Assembly: GCF_000400365.1 (NCBI RefSeq)
Contig: NZ_BAOG01000142.1
Location: forward strand, 1 to 40,900
From: Vibrio jasicida CAIM 1864 = LMG 25398
GTDB taxonomy: Bacteria > Pseudomonadota > Gammaproteobacteria > Enterobacterales > Vibrionaceae
DNA: 40,900 nt
Direction: 5' to 3'
In this document: piece after piece, positions 1 through 8,181 of the stretch
How positions within the stretch are numbered: position 1 is the stretch's first letter
How the letters are laid out: the number at the start of each line of letters is the position of its first letter
Made by a program: the position numbers and the translations under genes
Notes under the pieces: model-generated
Databases searched by the model: none
Seen by the model: only the letters and a program-made list of their open reading frames with translations
What the model was told of the DNA's origin: nothing

Positions 1-57
1 AAGCTAAAAGGCCTGACTCCGATAGAGTATCGAACTCAGGCCTTGAAAGCCGCTTAA
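1..57 (+). pseudogene. 3' end of an IS3-family transposase (OrfB), cut by the window edge
   Basis: The first 18 codons read KLKGLTPIEYRTQALKAA and end in TAA at 55-57. This matches the usual C-terminus of IS3-family OrfB transposases (a GxTPxEYR-type tail following the DDE integrase core). Only the tail is inside the window, so it cannot be told whether the element upstream is intact. The terminal repeat immediately after it supports the call. Family assignment is from recognised motif style. Confidence 0.7.
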
Positions 58-63
58 CAGAAA

Positions 64-88
64 TGTCCAACTTTACGGGGTCACTTCA
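64..88. repeat. Right terminal inverted repeat of an IS3-family element
   Basis: Seven bases after the transposase stop lies TGTCCAACTTTACGGGGTCA followed by CTTCA, ending in CA. On the other strand this reads as a TG-start repeat beginning TGAAGTGACCCC, typical of IS3-family ends in Vibrio. The left end is outside the window, so the repeat pair and target duplication cannot be verified. Confidence 0.65.
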
Positions 89-127
89 CAACTCGGCTTT
101 TCGCTTTTTGCTCACGTGTGGGTTTGA
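64..127. mobile_element. Edge of an IS3-family insertion sequence and its junction
   Basis: The IS terminal repeat ends at 88, and about 40 bases separate it from the stop codon of the GNAT gene. This places an insertion just downstream of that gene, so the window edge is a rearrangement boundary. Nothing else is seen in 89-127. Confidence 0.5.
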
Positions 128-577
128 TTACTTAAGCATGTGAACATAGTTATAAAACTCGACATCGCGTACGTAACCGTGTTTTTCATACACAGATTGA
201 GCAGCTTTGTTGTCTATGCCTGTGCTTAACATAACAAAGGCAGAGTCGGTCTCTTTCGCCAGTTGGTCTGCTTGTTCCAATAAGCGTTCACCAATCCCTC
301 GTTTTCTCTGGGATGAATCCACGTACAAATCGTAGAGAAGCCAAATCTTTTTCATTTCTAACGAACAGAAGAGTGGATAAAGCTGCGCAAAACCAAGCGT
401 TTGCCCACTTTCATCAGTCGCGTAGTACACGACTGATTCTTCATTCTCAATACGAGCTTTGATAAAAGCCTCGGGATCTTTACCTGAAACATCGACTTGG
501 TAGAACTCAAGATACTTCATGTAAAGAGGGGCAATTTTCGCAACGTCAGAGGCGTCTGCTTTTTTTACAACGATCAT
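128..577 (-). CDS. GNAT-family N-acetyltransferase
   Basis: This 149-residue protein is probably a cytoplasmic acetyl-CoA-dependent N-acetyltransferase; the substrate cannot be told. The acetyl-CoA pyrophosphate-binding motif is visible as QRKRGIG at residues 90-96, after the strand containing LYDLYVD (81-87), and is followed by the expected helix. The C-terminal NKAAQSVYEKHGY segment is the usual GNAT motif B. Length is normal for a single-domain GNAT. The ATG at 577 is preceded by GAGG at suitable spacing. It is monocistronic by appearance, with an IS end just downstream and a prepilin-like gene upstream on the same strand. The family is clear; the substrate is unknown. Confidence 0.9.
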   Translation of the reverse strand: MIVVKKADASDVAKIAPLYMKYLEFYQVDVSGKDPEAFIKARIENEESVVYYATDESGQTLGFAQLYPLFCSLEMKKIWLLYDLYVDSSQRKRGIGERLLEQADQLAKETDSAFVMLSTGIDNKAAQSVYEKHGYVRDVEFYNYVHMLK

Positions 578-669
578 AATAAAACCTCAAAGGCATACAG
601 GACGTTAGCAAGCATACGCCTAATGTGCAGTAAGGCTTTCCGGTAATCTAATCTCTCTAAAATGATGAG

Positions 670-1158
670 CTAACAATAGTCGTAGAATTTACTCACTTTC
701 AGCTCATCCATGGCCACGATGCCTTCTACATCGAAAGCCGTGAAAGGGCGATGAATATTGATAAAACAGCCTGCATCTCGGATTTGTTGCAGGGATTTCT
801 CCTTACCTAAATAGACCAGCAATGAGGGTGTTTCCGTCGAGCCCATATTGGCAAGATTAAACCCATCGATTTGCATTGCATTCGCCACGTTAAAATCATC
901 CAATGCGAGTGAACCCATTCGAATATAAATGTCATGATCTGAGAGTTTTGCCAACGGTTCCTTTTCAACGCCTTGTATTTTGGCCTTGGTCATCACGACC
1001 TCATTGGTGGCATGAAAAGCACCAACGAAAGCTTCTAGGGTATTGATTCGAGCCTCGCGTTGCATTTGCATCATCTTAGGTGCAGAAAACAGTCCAATGA
1101 TCGCCAGTACTACAACTGCAACCACCACTTCCGTTAGGGAGAATCCTTTTTGTTTCAT
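670..1158 (-). CDS. Orphan type IV prepilin-like / pseudopilin-like protein
   Basis: This 162-residue protein starts MKQKGFSLTEVVVAVVVLAI, a class III signal with the prepilin peptidase site after Gly5, Phe as the new first residue and Glu at +5 of the mature chain. The hydrophobic helix spans about residues 9-27. Two cysteines, C131 and C162 (the last residue), could close a C-terminal disulfide loop like the D-region of type IV pilins. The globular part is short and I do not recognise a subfamily. No other pilus or type II secretion gene lies nearby, so it would need an assembly system encoded elsewhere. It might be a minor pilin, a pseudopilin or a DNA-uptake accessory. Confidence 0.8.
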   Translation of the reverse strand: MKQKGFSLTEVVVAVVVLAIIGLFSAPKMMQMQREARINTLEAFVGAFHATNEVVMTKAKIQGVEKEPLAKLSDHDIYIRMGSLALDDFNVANAMQIDGFNLANMGSTETPSLLVYLGKEKSLQQIRDAGCFINIHRPFTAFDVEGIVAMDELKVSKFYDYC

Positions 1159-1675
1159 AGAGATTTCTTATAAATGGGGTGTAACACAAAAGAGGCGACA
1201 TGGTAGCGAGCGAAGTGCTCAGGATAAATTTGAGATGAACGATTGTTCCAACAGATAAAACCTATCAGTGCTTCTTCTCAATCAAATACAAGCGATGCTT
1301 TTTTCTTATTTTCACGACAAGCAGTGTGTCTTCATTCCCACTAGTATAAATATTGAGCTTATTAGAAAGGTGGTGTCGATGTAGGTGTTGTCTGGTTTTG
1401 TGAATGCCTTTTGAAGAATGGATTTGCTTGCGATATGCATCAAAAAATAATCGCTGTTAACCATCAATTTGAGTCAATTAACAAGTAATAAATTTGGTTC
1501 TGTGAAGGACAATCTTATTTATCGGATCGTTTTAAACATAGGTTTTGCAAAATTGATAGCAAATATTACGTTGTATAAGTCTACGCTTATGTATGGGGTT
1601 ATTTAGTATTTTGATAGTAAATGGTGGTGTAAAGCCGACAGTTTTGGCACTTTATGGTGATGCCGGGGCGCAAGA
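1159..1675. other. Intergenic region upstream of the first HD-GYP gene
   Basis: About 517 AT-rich bases separate the divergent prepilin gene and the first HD-GYP gene. No convincing ORF or tRNA is seen. A small inverted repeat, ATAAG-N6-CTTAT, lies at 1575-1590, about 85 bases before the HD-GYP start, and could be a regulator site. The region must hold both divergent promoters, but no clear -35/-10 pair stands out. The SD before 1676 is weak. Confidence 0.4.
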
Positions 1676-4600
1676 ATGAAACGCAGTTCTGAGCTAAAAA
1701 GTAAATATTCAATCAAGTTCATTGTAAGTAGCATGTTCATGTTAGTGACGGCACTTACGGCGATCTTTGCTATGGGTATGCAGTATTACTTTGGGCAGAA
1801 AATGTCGCAGGAGCACGTCATCTCAAGGTTGAGTACGGCGGCGGCAGATGTAAGTGAATACATTCACCAAGTCGATAGCAATGCGATCAGCAGTACAAGA
1901 ATGCTCAAGAGCTTTCTTTCTATGTCTGACCACAACTTTTCTGAAAAAGAAATTCTCACCTTGTTTGCTCAAGTTTTGGATGAAAACCCGTTCATTCAAA
2001 GCTTGTATGTGGGTAGCGAGAATGAAGATTTCTTTCAAATCATAAACCTAAAAACCTCGGTAACGATTCGCGATAAGATGAGCGCCGATGCGGTAGATCG
2101 CTGGGCCATCGCTAAAGCCACTGGGATTGGTCCGGATAGACAAATGATCGTGTCTTACGTGGACAGCAACTTTAATGTGAATCGAACCGTTGCGAGCAAA
2201 ACGTCATTTTATCCTACCCGCAGACCATGGTTTATCGGGGCGACAGAAACTAACGTCTATAAGACCGAGCCTTACCTGTTTAAAAATATGAAGGTCACGG
2301 GTCAGAGCTATGCGATCCGCAGTGGTAAAGATGTTATCGGTATCGATATTGAACTGTCGACACTGAACTCAAAAATCGCGTCAACCGCGCTGGGTATGAG
2401 TTTAGAAAGTGGGGCGGAGTCTTTTATCTTCAACCATAAGGGTGAAGTGATCGCGTCGAACATCGATCTAGAACGCGATATCAAAGTGCCACCGTCTGAA
2501 CCATTGACGCTGACTGAGCCTCAACGTGCGCTTGTGATGAACTCTCCCGCATTATTGGTCTCGAACCAAAACGACTGGGGACCTTATGACTTTTCTCAAG
2601 CTGGTGAACCTCAGGGTTATGCCGTCGATTTGTTGAGAATACTCTCTCAGCAAACCGGCTTAGAGTTCGATTTTATCAATGGTTTTGAATCGATCACTCT
2701 ATCGAAAAAGTACTTGAGAGGCACCATTGATGTGCTTCATTCCGTGTCTGGAGAAGTGTCTGAGTACGGCGAGCAAAGCGCAACCATGTACACCGCAGAC
2801 TTGGCGATAGCAGGGAAGAGCCAACGTTTCATTCCTATTTCTCTTGAGAATTTCACTGATGAAGTGGGCGTTGTTTGCGGGTTTGGCATGAAGGAGTGGT
2901 TACAAGAAAACTACCCTAAGCTGAACATTGTTGAATTTGAAAGTCTAAGTGATGCAAAAGAAGCGCTAGAGAAAGGCGATATACCTTATTTGGTTGATAC
3001 CTATTTGACGTTGGATGAACTCAATGGCTTGGAGAAAACATCTACCGTCACAGTAAGAAAACTGGATGCGAAGCCAGTGCCTTATCACATTTACATAAAC
3101 CAAGAGCACGCGGGTTTGTTAGAGGTGCTTAACCTTGCCATCGAGTCGATTACACCGGAGCAAAGAGAAGCATTAACGCAAAAATGGCTGGAATCAAACC
3201 ATTGGCGCGGAACGTTTGTGCCATACCCAGAAGTATTTCAACTGTCGAAAGACACGTCTAACTACAACACCATGGTGAGACGAAGTATTGAAGGGCAAAA
3301 CTACTTTGTTTATGTAACGCCAATCTCAAGTTCCAGCGGCGGTGATGACTACTTTTCGGTGGTGATTCCAAAAGAAATTGTCACCGATGCAGTAACAAAG
3401 CGCTTGTTTAACTCGCTGTTGTTTACTGCGCTGGTCATGTTAGGTCTTTTCCCTCTTGCTTGGCGACTTGGTACACCAATGACGCGCTCAATTTACGCGT
3501 TGAAAGCAAGAACGCGAAAGATCCGTGCTCGTCGCTTCGATAAAGTGTGGCCGATGACGACGCGAGTAAAAGAGATTGATGAACTCTCAGATGCCATGAT
3601 GGAAATGGTGGCCGAGATTCAGTCACACGAGAAGCAGCAAGAAGAGTTTGTTGAAGCCTTTATTCGCCTTATCGCACAAGCGATCGATGACAAGTCACCA
3701 TACACCGCAGGGCATTGTAATCGAGTGCCAGAAATCGGCATGATGCTGGCGGAAGCGGCTGAAAAATGTCAAAGCGGTAAATTCAAAAACTTCGCCTTCC
3801 AAAATGACGCAGAGCGAAGGGAGTTCCGTATCGCGGCGTGGTTGCACGATTGCGGCAAAATAACCACCCCAGAGCACATCGTTGATAAAGGCACCAAGCT
3901 AGAGGCGAACTACAACCGAATCAATGAAATTCGCACTCGCTTTGAAGTGTTACGCAGAGACCTAGAAATCGAATACCTAAACGCCTTGTTGCGTGACGAG
4001 GTAGACAAAGACGTCGCAAAAGCCGAGTTTGAAGAAAAAGTACGTCAGCTCAATGATGACTTTGAGTTTATCGCCAATGCAAACATTGGTGGTGAGTTCA
4101 TGAGTGAAGATAAGATCGAGCGAGTGAAGCAAATCGCTGAGAAAACGTGGTTACGATACTTTGATGACCGCTTAGGTCTGTCACCATTTGAAGAAATGAA
4201 TAAGCCAACTTCCAACACACCGCTGCCGGTAAGGGAAAAGCTGTTGGAAGACAAGCCAGAACATATCATCAAGCGTATTCGCCCTGTTGAGTTTGCGCCG
4301 GAACATGGCATTCAAATGCAAGTGCCGGAGCATCAGTACAACATGGGTGAAGTCTATAACCTGACTATTTCTCGCGGTACGTTGACACCAGAAGATCGTT
4401 TCAAAATCAATGAACACATGATCAGTGGCATTAAGATGCTAGAGGCCTTGCCGTTCCCACCAGAGCTAAGCAATGTTCCGCGTTATGCGTCTACTCACCA
4501 CGAGACGCTGAAAGGGACAGGATACCCTCGTAAGTTGAGTGCGGATGACTTGTCGATTCCAGAGCGCATCCTAGTGATTGCGGACATTTTTGAGGCATTA

Positions 4601-4804
4601 ACGGCGGGAGACCGACCTTACAAGAAAGCGAAACCAGTGAGTGTGGCTATCGATATTATGTACAAGATGGCGTTGGATGAGCACTTGGATATGGACCTGT
4701 TCTTGTTGTTCCTAGAGAGCGGCGTTTACCTCGAATACGCCAAGAAGTTTATGCCAGAAACGCAAGTGGATGAGGTTGATATTCAAAAGTATCTCTCTCA
4801 TTGA
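1676..4804 (+). CDS. Cache/SBP_bac_3/HAMP/HD-GYP membrane receptor, probable c-di-GMP phosphodiesterase (copy 1)
   Basis: This 1042-residue inner-membrane receptor probably hydrolyses c-di-GMP in response to a periplasmic ligand. Visible order: TM1 about 14-39; a double-Cache-like domain, about 40-270, with the TRRPWF signature around W185; an SBP_bac_3-like domain, about 285-525, opening near NDWGPYD (W301); TM2 about 578-600; a HAMP-like linker about 602-655; and an HD-GYP module from about 660. The catalytic motifs HDCGK (724-728), HHE (941-943) and GYP (949-951) are all intact, so activity is expected. About 156 residues are inserted between the HD motif and the downstream conserved helix (roughly 744-899), which is not normal for HD-GYP domains. 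A UUCG-loop terminator follows. The next gene is a close paralog. Ligand unknown. Confidence 0.88.
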   Translation: MKRSSELKSKYSIKFIVSSMFMLVTALTAIFAMGMQYYFGQKMSQEHVISRLSTAAADVSEYIHQVDSNAISSTRMLKSFLSMSDHNFSEKEILTLFAQVLDENPFIQSLYVGSENEDFFQIINLKTSVTIRDKMSADAVDRWAIAKATGIGPDRQMIVSYVDSNFNVNRTVASKTSFYPTRRPWFIGATETNVYKTEPYLFKNMKVTGQSYAIRSGKDVIGIDIELSTLNSKIASTALGMSLESGAESFIFNHKGEVIASNIDLERDIKVPPSEPLTLTEPQRALVMNSPALLVSNQNDWGPYDFSQAGEPQGYAVDLLRILSQQTGLEFDFINGFESITLSKKYLRGTIDVLHSVSGEVSEYGEQSATMYTADLAIAGKSQRFIPISLENFTDEVGVVCGFGMKEWLQENYPKLNIVEFESLSDAKEALEKGDIPYLVDTYLTLDELNGLEKTSTVTVRKLDAKPVPYHIYINQEHAGLLEVLNLAIESITPEQREALTQKWLESNHWRGTFVPYPEVFQLSKDTSNYNTMVRRSIEGQNYFVYVTPISSSSGGDDYFSVVIPKEIVTDAVTKRLFNSLLFTALVMLGLFPLAWRLGTPMTRSIYALKARTRKIRARRFDKVWPMTTRVKEIDELSDAMMEMVAEIQSHEKQQEEFVEAFIRLIAQAIDDKSPYTAGHCNRVPEIGMMLAEAAEKCQSGKFKNFAFQNDAERREFRIAAWLHDCGKITTPEHIVDKGTKLEANYNRINEIRTRFEVLRRDLEIEYLNALLRDEVDKDVAKAEFEEKVRQLNDDFEFIANANIGGEFMSEDKIERVKQIAEKTWLRYFDDRLGLSPFEEMNKPTSNTPLPVREKLLEDKPEHIIKRIRPVEFAPEHGIQMQVPEHQYNMGEVYNLTISRGTLTPEDRFKINEHMISGIKMLEALPFPPELSNVPRYASTHHETLKGTGYPRKLSADDLSIPERILVIADIFEALTAGDRPYKKAKPVSVAIDIMYKMALDEHLDMDLFLLFLESGVYLEYAKKFMPETQVDEVDIQKYLSH

Positions 4805-4840
4805 ATCACAATGTTTTAACCCTCCCAAAAACATCAGCTA

Positions 4841-4869
4841 AGAGCGGTACTTCGGTATCGCTCTTTTTT
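4841..4869 (+). terminator. Rho-independent terminator after the first HD-GYP gene
   Basis: The stem AGAGCGGTAC pairs with GTATCGCTCT (one G-U pair) around a TTCG tetraloop and is followed by a run of Ts. This is a textbook intrinsic terminator. It separates the two paralogous receptor genes into independent transcription units. Confidence 0.9.
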
Positions 4870-4996
4870 ATTGCGTAAAAGTGATCTTTGGCTTGTATGC
4901 GACGCAAGTCTCTGAAAAATATCTACTAGACTTGAAAAGTATATGCTTCAGGTTGCTTTGATAAAGCGAGTTGCTGAGTTTGTTGTTGAAGCCATC

Positions 4997-5002
4997 GGAG
5001 GG
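4997..5002 (+). promoter_or_regulatory. Shine-Dalgarno that fixes a GTG start for the second HD-GYP gene
   Basis: GGAGGG lies nine bases before GTG at 5012-5014, whereas the upstream in-frame ATG at 4943 has no comparable site. From the GTG the protein aligns with its paralog from the first residues, and W185, HD724 and GYP949 then carry identical numbers in both proteins. Confidence 0.8.
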
Positions 5003-5011
5003 CTTTATCGC

Positions 5012-8000
5012 GTGAAGACTAAATCTGGTACCTCTCGTAAATTTTCGATTAAGTTCACCGTCGGGAGTTTGTTTGTAATTGCGACAGCGGTGACGGCGCT
5101 GCTTGGACTCGGCATGCAGTACTACTTCGGCAAACAGATGTCGGAAGAACATATCCTGACGCATTTAACCATGACAGCTAAAGACGTCAGCAATCATATC
5201 CATCAAATAGATGCTAGTGCGACCAGCAGCGCGGGTATCTTGCGCAGTGTCGCGGACTTCAGTGATACGCAATTCAGTGTGGACGAAATCCAACGAGTGT
5301 TCGTTCAAGCGCTCATCGACAATCCCGTCTTTTACAGCATCTATTTTGCCAATAACAATGAGTATTTCTTTCAAGTCATTAATTTAGAATCATTTCCGGA
5401 AGTGCGAAGGAGGATTGGGGCAACATCTAACGAACGTTGGGTCATCATTACCATCAAAGGTGATGGCGAAGAACGAATGCGACAAACCATGTATTACTCC
5501 GAGTCGCTTGAGGTTGTCCGCCAAACAGAACAGAAAAGTAACTTTTATCCAACTCGCCGACCTTGGTTTGCTAGCGCATCAAGAGACAGTGTTTACAAAA
5601 CCGATCCTTACCTTTTTCAGCATCTAAAGATCACCGGACAGTCTTATTCTGTGCGTAGTAAAGGCGCTGTTATTGGTGTAGATACAGTCCTCTCGTCGTT
5701 GAGCGAAAAGATCAGTGCCACCGAACTTGGAATGAAAAAGGACGACAGCGTTGAGGCGTTTATTTTTAATAACCGCGGTGAAGTTGTTGCATCTAACATC
5801 AATGTTTTTCATGAAGTGGATATTCCTGATTCATCGCTTTTGGTGTTAAGCGAGCCACAAAAAGCCTTGCTAGACGACCGAGAGTTTGTGGTTTCGAATC
5901 AAAACGACTGGGGACCTTACGACTACACCCAAAGTGGCGAACCTAGTGGTTATGTTGTTGATGTACTCAACCTGATTTCGCAGAAAACGGGCATGAGGTT
6001 AGAGTTCGTTAATGGTTTCAGCTCAATAGAGTTGGAAAAGAAATATCGCAGGGGAGAGATTGATATCCTCCAGCCAGTGCTTGGTACTCCGGCAGAGTTA
6101 GGTATCAAAAGTGACACTCTTTTCATCGGGCAGCTCGCAATTGCAACTAAAACAACCAATCCAATGCCTACATCATTAAGGGAATTAGGTGATGAAAGCG
6201 TTGGTGTGGTGGCGGGTTTTGGTATGAAAGAGTGGCTGCTTAAACGCTATCCGTCACTGAATATTGTCGAGCAGCCGAATCTCGATTTAGCGAAGCGAGC
6301 GCTGCATATGGGGGATATTCAGTACCTTGTAGACAGTTACTTAACCATGGTTGAGATGAAGCGGTTAGTGAAACTGACCAATGTTCATGTCGTGTTGCTC
6401 AACGCGCCACCTTTGGAGTTTTCTCTGTTTATGAAGGAGAAAGATAAAGATGTGGTCGAGCTGATTAATCAAGCGATCACAGCTATTTCACCCGAGCAAA
6501 AAGTGGCGTTGCAAGAAAAATGGCTCAAGCCACATCAATGGAGGGGGAGTTTTGTCCCTTATCCAGAGGTCTATGAGGCAGTGATTCAGAAAGACAAACA
6601 TGACACGATGAACAAAGTGACCATTGATGGTGAAAGTCGATTCCTCTACATCACCAAGTTGTATTCGACTCGTGGCACGATCGATTACTTTGCTGTGATC
6701 GTTTCTGGCCAAGTAGTGACGGATGCGGTGACAAGTCGATTGTCTAAAGCGATTGCTATTACGGCGTTCGCAATGATGATTCTCTGCCCATTGGCGTGGA
6801 GGGTGGGTTCGCCAATTGTGCGCCCAATTGTTGCGCTGAGAAAAGAGACCATCAAAATCAAAGACCGTCAGTTTGATAAACTCGTCCCGGTAGAAACGCG
6901 TATCAAAGAAGTCTCTGACTTGTCCGATTCGGTCACCGAAATGACGCAAGAGATTCAGCATCACGAGCAACAGCAAGAAGAGTTTGTTGAAGCTTTTATT
7001 CGCCTTATTGCGCAAGCGATCGATGATAAATCTCCTTATACTGCGGGGCACTGTAATCGTGTTCCGGAAATTGGCTTGATGTTGGCAGAGGCTATAGAGA
7101 AGTGCGACACCGGCAAGTTCAAAGACTTTAAGTTCAACAATGAAGACGAACGACGTGAATTCCGTATCGCGGCTTGGTTACATGACTGTGGCAAGATAAC
7201 CACGCCAGAACACATCGTTGATAAAGGCACTAAGTTAGAAGCTAACTACAACCGCATCAATGAAATTCGCACTCGTTTCGAAGTACTAAGGCGAGACGCT
7301 GAGGTGGAAATGTGGAAGTCTATATCTACTGGTGAACTGTCAAAAGAAGAAGCGCAAGCCAAGTTCGACCAACGAGTTGCGCAGTTGGACGAAGAATTCC
7401 GATTTGTTGCCAACGCCAACGTAGGCGGAGAGTTCATGAGTGACGAGAAGATTGAGCGAATAAAACAAATCGCCCAGCAAACTTGGTTGCGTCACTATGA
7501 TGATCATCTTGGTCTTTCTCCATTTGAAGAAATGATTAAGCCAAAATCTGACGTGACGCTACCCGTGGTTGAAAACCTTTTAGCGGATAAGCCTGACCAT
7601 ATTATTGATCGCGTTCGCCCAATGGAATTTGCACCGGAGCATGGCATTAAGGTGCAAGTGCCAGAGCATCAATATAACTTGGGTGAAGTTTACAACCTGA
7701 CCATTTCCCGCGGGACGCTAACACCAGAAGACCGTTTCAAAATTAACGAGCATATGATCAGCGGCATCAAAATGTTGGGGGCACTGCCATTCCCTCCAGA
7801 GTTAAGCAACGTACCGCGTTACGCTTCGACTCACCATGAAACGCTGAAAGGCACAGGCTATCCGCGTCGGTTGAGTGCAGAAGATTTATCAACCCCAGAA
7901 CGCATCTTAGTGATTGCGGATATTTTTGAAGCGTTAACCGCAGGGGATCGACCTTACAAGAAAGCCAAGCCAGTAAGTGTTGCGGTCGACATCATGTACA

Positions 8001-8155
8001 AGATGGCACTGGACGAGCATTTGGATATGGACTTGTTCTTGTTGTTCTTAGAAAGCGGGGTTTACCGTGACTATGCTAACAAGTTTATGCCAACTGAACA
8101 GGTTGATGAGGTGGATATTGAGAAGTATCTGAAGTCCAAATCATCAGACGCGTAA
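5012..8155 (+). CDS. Cache/SBP_bac_3/HAMP/HD-GYP membrane receptor, probable c-di-GMP phosphodiesterase (copy 2)
   Basis: This 1047-residue paralog of the preceding gene has the same architecture: TM1, Cache domain (RRPWF at W185), SBP_bac_3-like domain (NDWGPYD at about W300), TM2, HAMP-like linker and HD-GYP. HDCGK is at 724-728 and GYP at 949-951, so the phosphodiesterase site is complete. I choose the GTG at 5012 over the upstream ATG at 4943 (which would add 23 residues) because of a GGAGGG site and N-terminal alignment with copy 1. The HD-GYP half is nearly identical between copies, including a long unbroken stretch after HDCGK. The Cache and SBP parts have clearly diverged. This suggests duplicated output with separate ligands. 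The same inter-motif insertion is present. Its terminator overlaps the convergent kinase gene. Confidence 0.87.
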   Translation: MKTKSGTSRKFSIKFTVGSLFVIATAVTALLGLGMQYYFGKQMSEEHILTHLTMTAKDVSNHIHQIDASATSSAGILRSVADFSDTQFSVDEIQRVFVQALIDNPVFYSIYFANNNEYFFQVINLESFPEVRRRIGATSNERWVIITIKGDGEERMRQTMYYSESLEVVRQTEQKSNFYPTRRPWFASASRDSVYKTDPYLFQHLKITGQSYSVRSKGAVIGVDTVLSSLSEKISATELGMKKDDSVEAFIFNNRGEVVASNINVFHEVDIPDSSLLVLSEPQKALLDDREFVVSNQNDWGPYDYTQSGEPSGYVVDVLNLISQKTGMRLEFVNGFSSIELEKKYRRGEIDILQPVLGTPAELGIKSDTLFIGQLAIATKTTNPMPTSLRELGDESVGVVAGFGMKEWLLKRYPSLNIVEQPNLDLAKRALHMGDIQYLVDSYLTMVEMKRLVKLTNVHVVLLNAPPLEFSLFMKEKDKDVVELINQAITAISPEQKVALQEKWLKPHQWRGSFVPYPEVYEAVIQKDKHDTMNKVTIDGESRFLYITKLYSTRGTIDYFAVIVSGQVVTDAVTSRLSKAIAITAFAMMILCPLAWRVGSPIVRPIVALRKETIKIKDRQFDKLVPVETRIKEVSDLSDSVTEMTQEIQHHEQQQEEFVEAFIRLIAQAIDDKSPYTAGHCNRVPEIGLMLAEAIEKCDTGKFKDFKFNNEDERREFRIAAWLHDCGKITTPEHIVDKGTKLEANYNRINEIRTRFEVLRRDAEVEMWKSISTGELSKEEAQAKFDQRVAQLDEEFRFVANANVGGEFMSDEKIERIKQIAQQTWLRHYDDHLGLSPFEEMIKPKSDVTLPVVENLLADKPDHIIDRVRPMEFAPEHGIKVQVPEHQYNLGEVYNLTISRGTLTPEDRFKINEHMISGIKMLGALPFPPELSNVPRYASTHHETLKGTGYPRRLSAEDLSTPERILVIADIFEALTAGDRPYKKAKPVSVAVDIMYKMALDEHLDMDLFLLFLESGVYRDYANKFMPTEQVDEVDIEKYLKSKSSDA

Positions 8156-8181
8156 GCCAGAGAGCTTAGAGCGTTGAATCT

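Noticed and set aside
4943..5011. N-terminal extension of the second HD-GYP protein
   Set aside because: It has no SD and no counterpart in the paralog; GTG 5012 fits better.
6488..7051. 187-residue antisense ORF opposite the second HD-GYP gene
   Set aside because: It lies wholly within a well-supported gene on the other strand and has a low-complexity Arg/His-rich composition, no SD and no recognisable motif.
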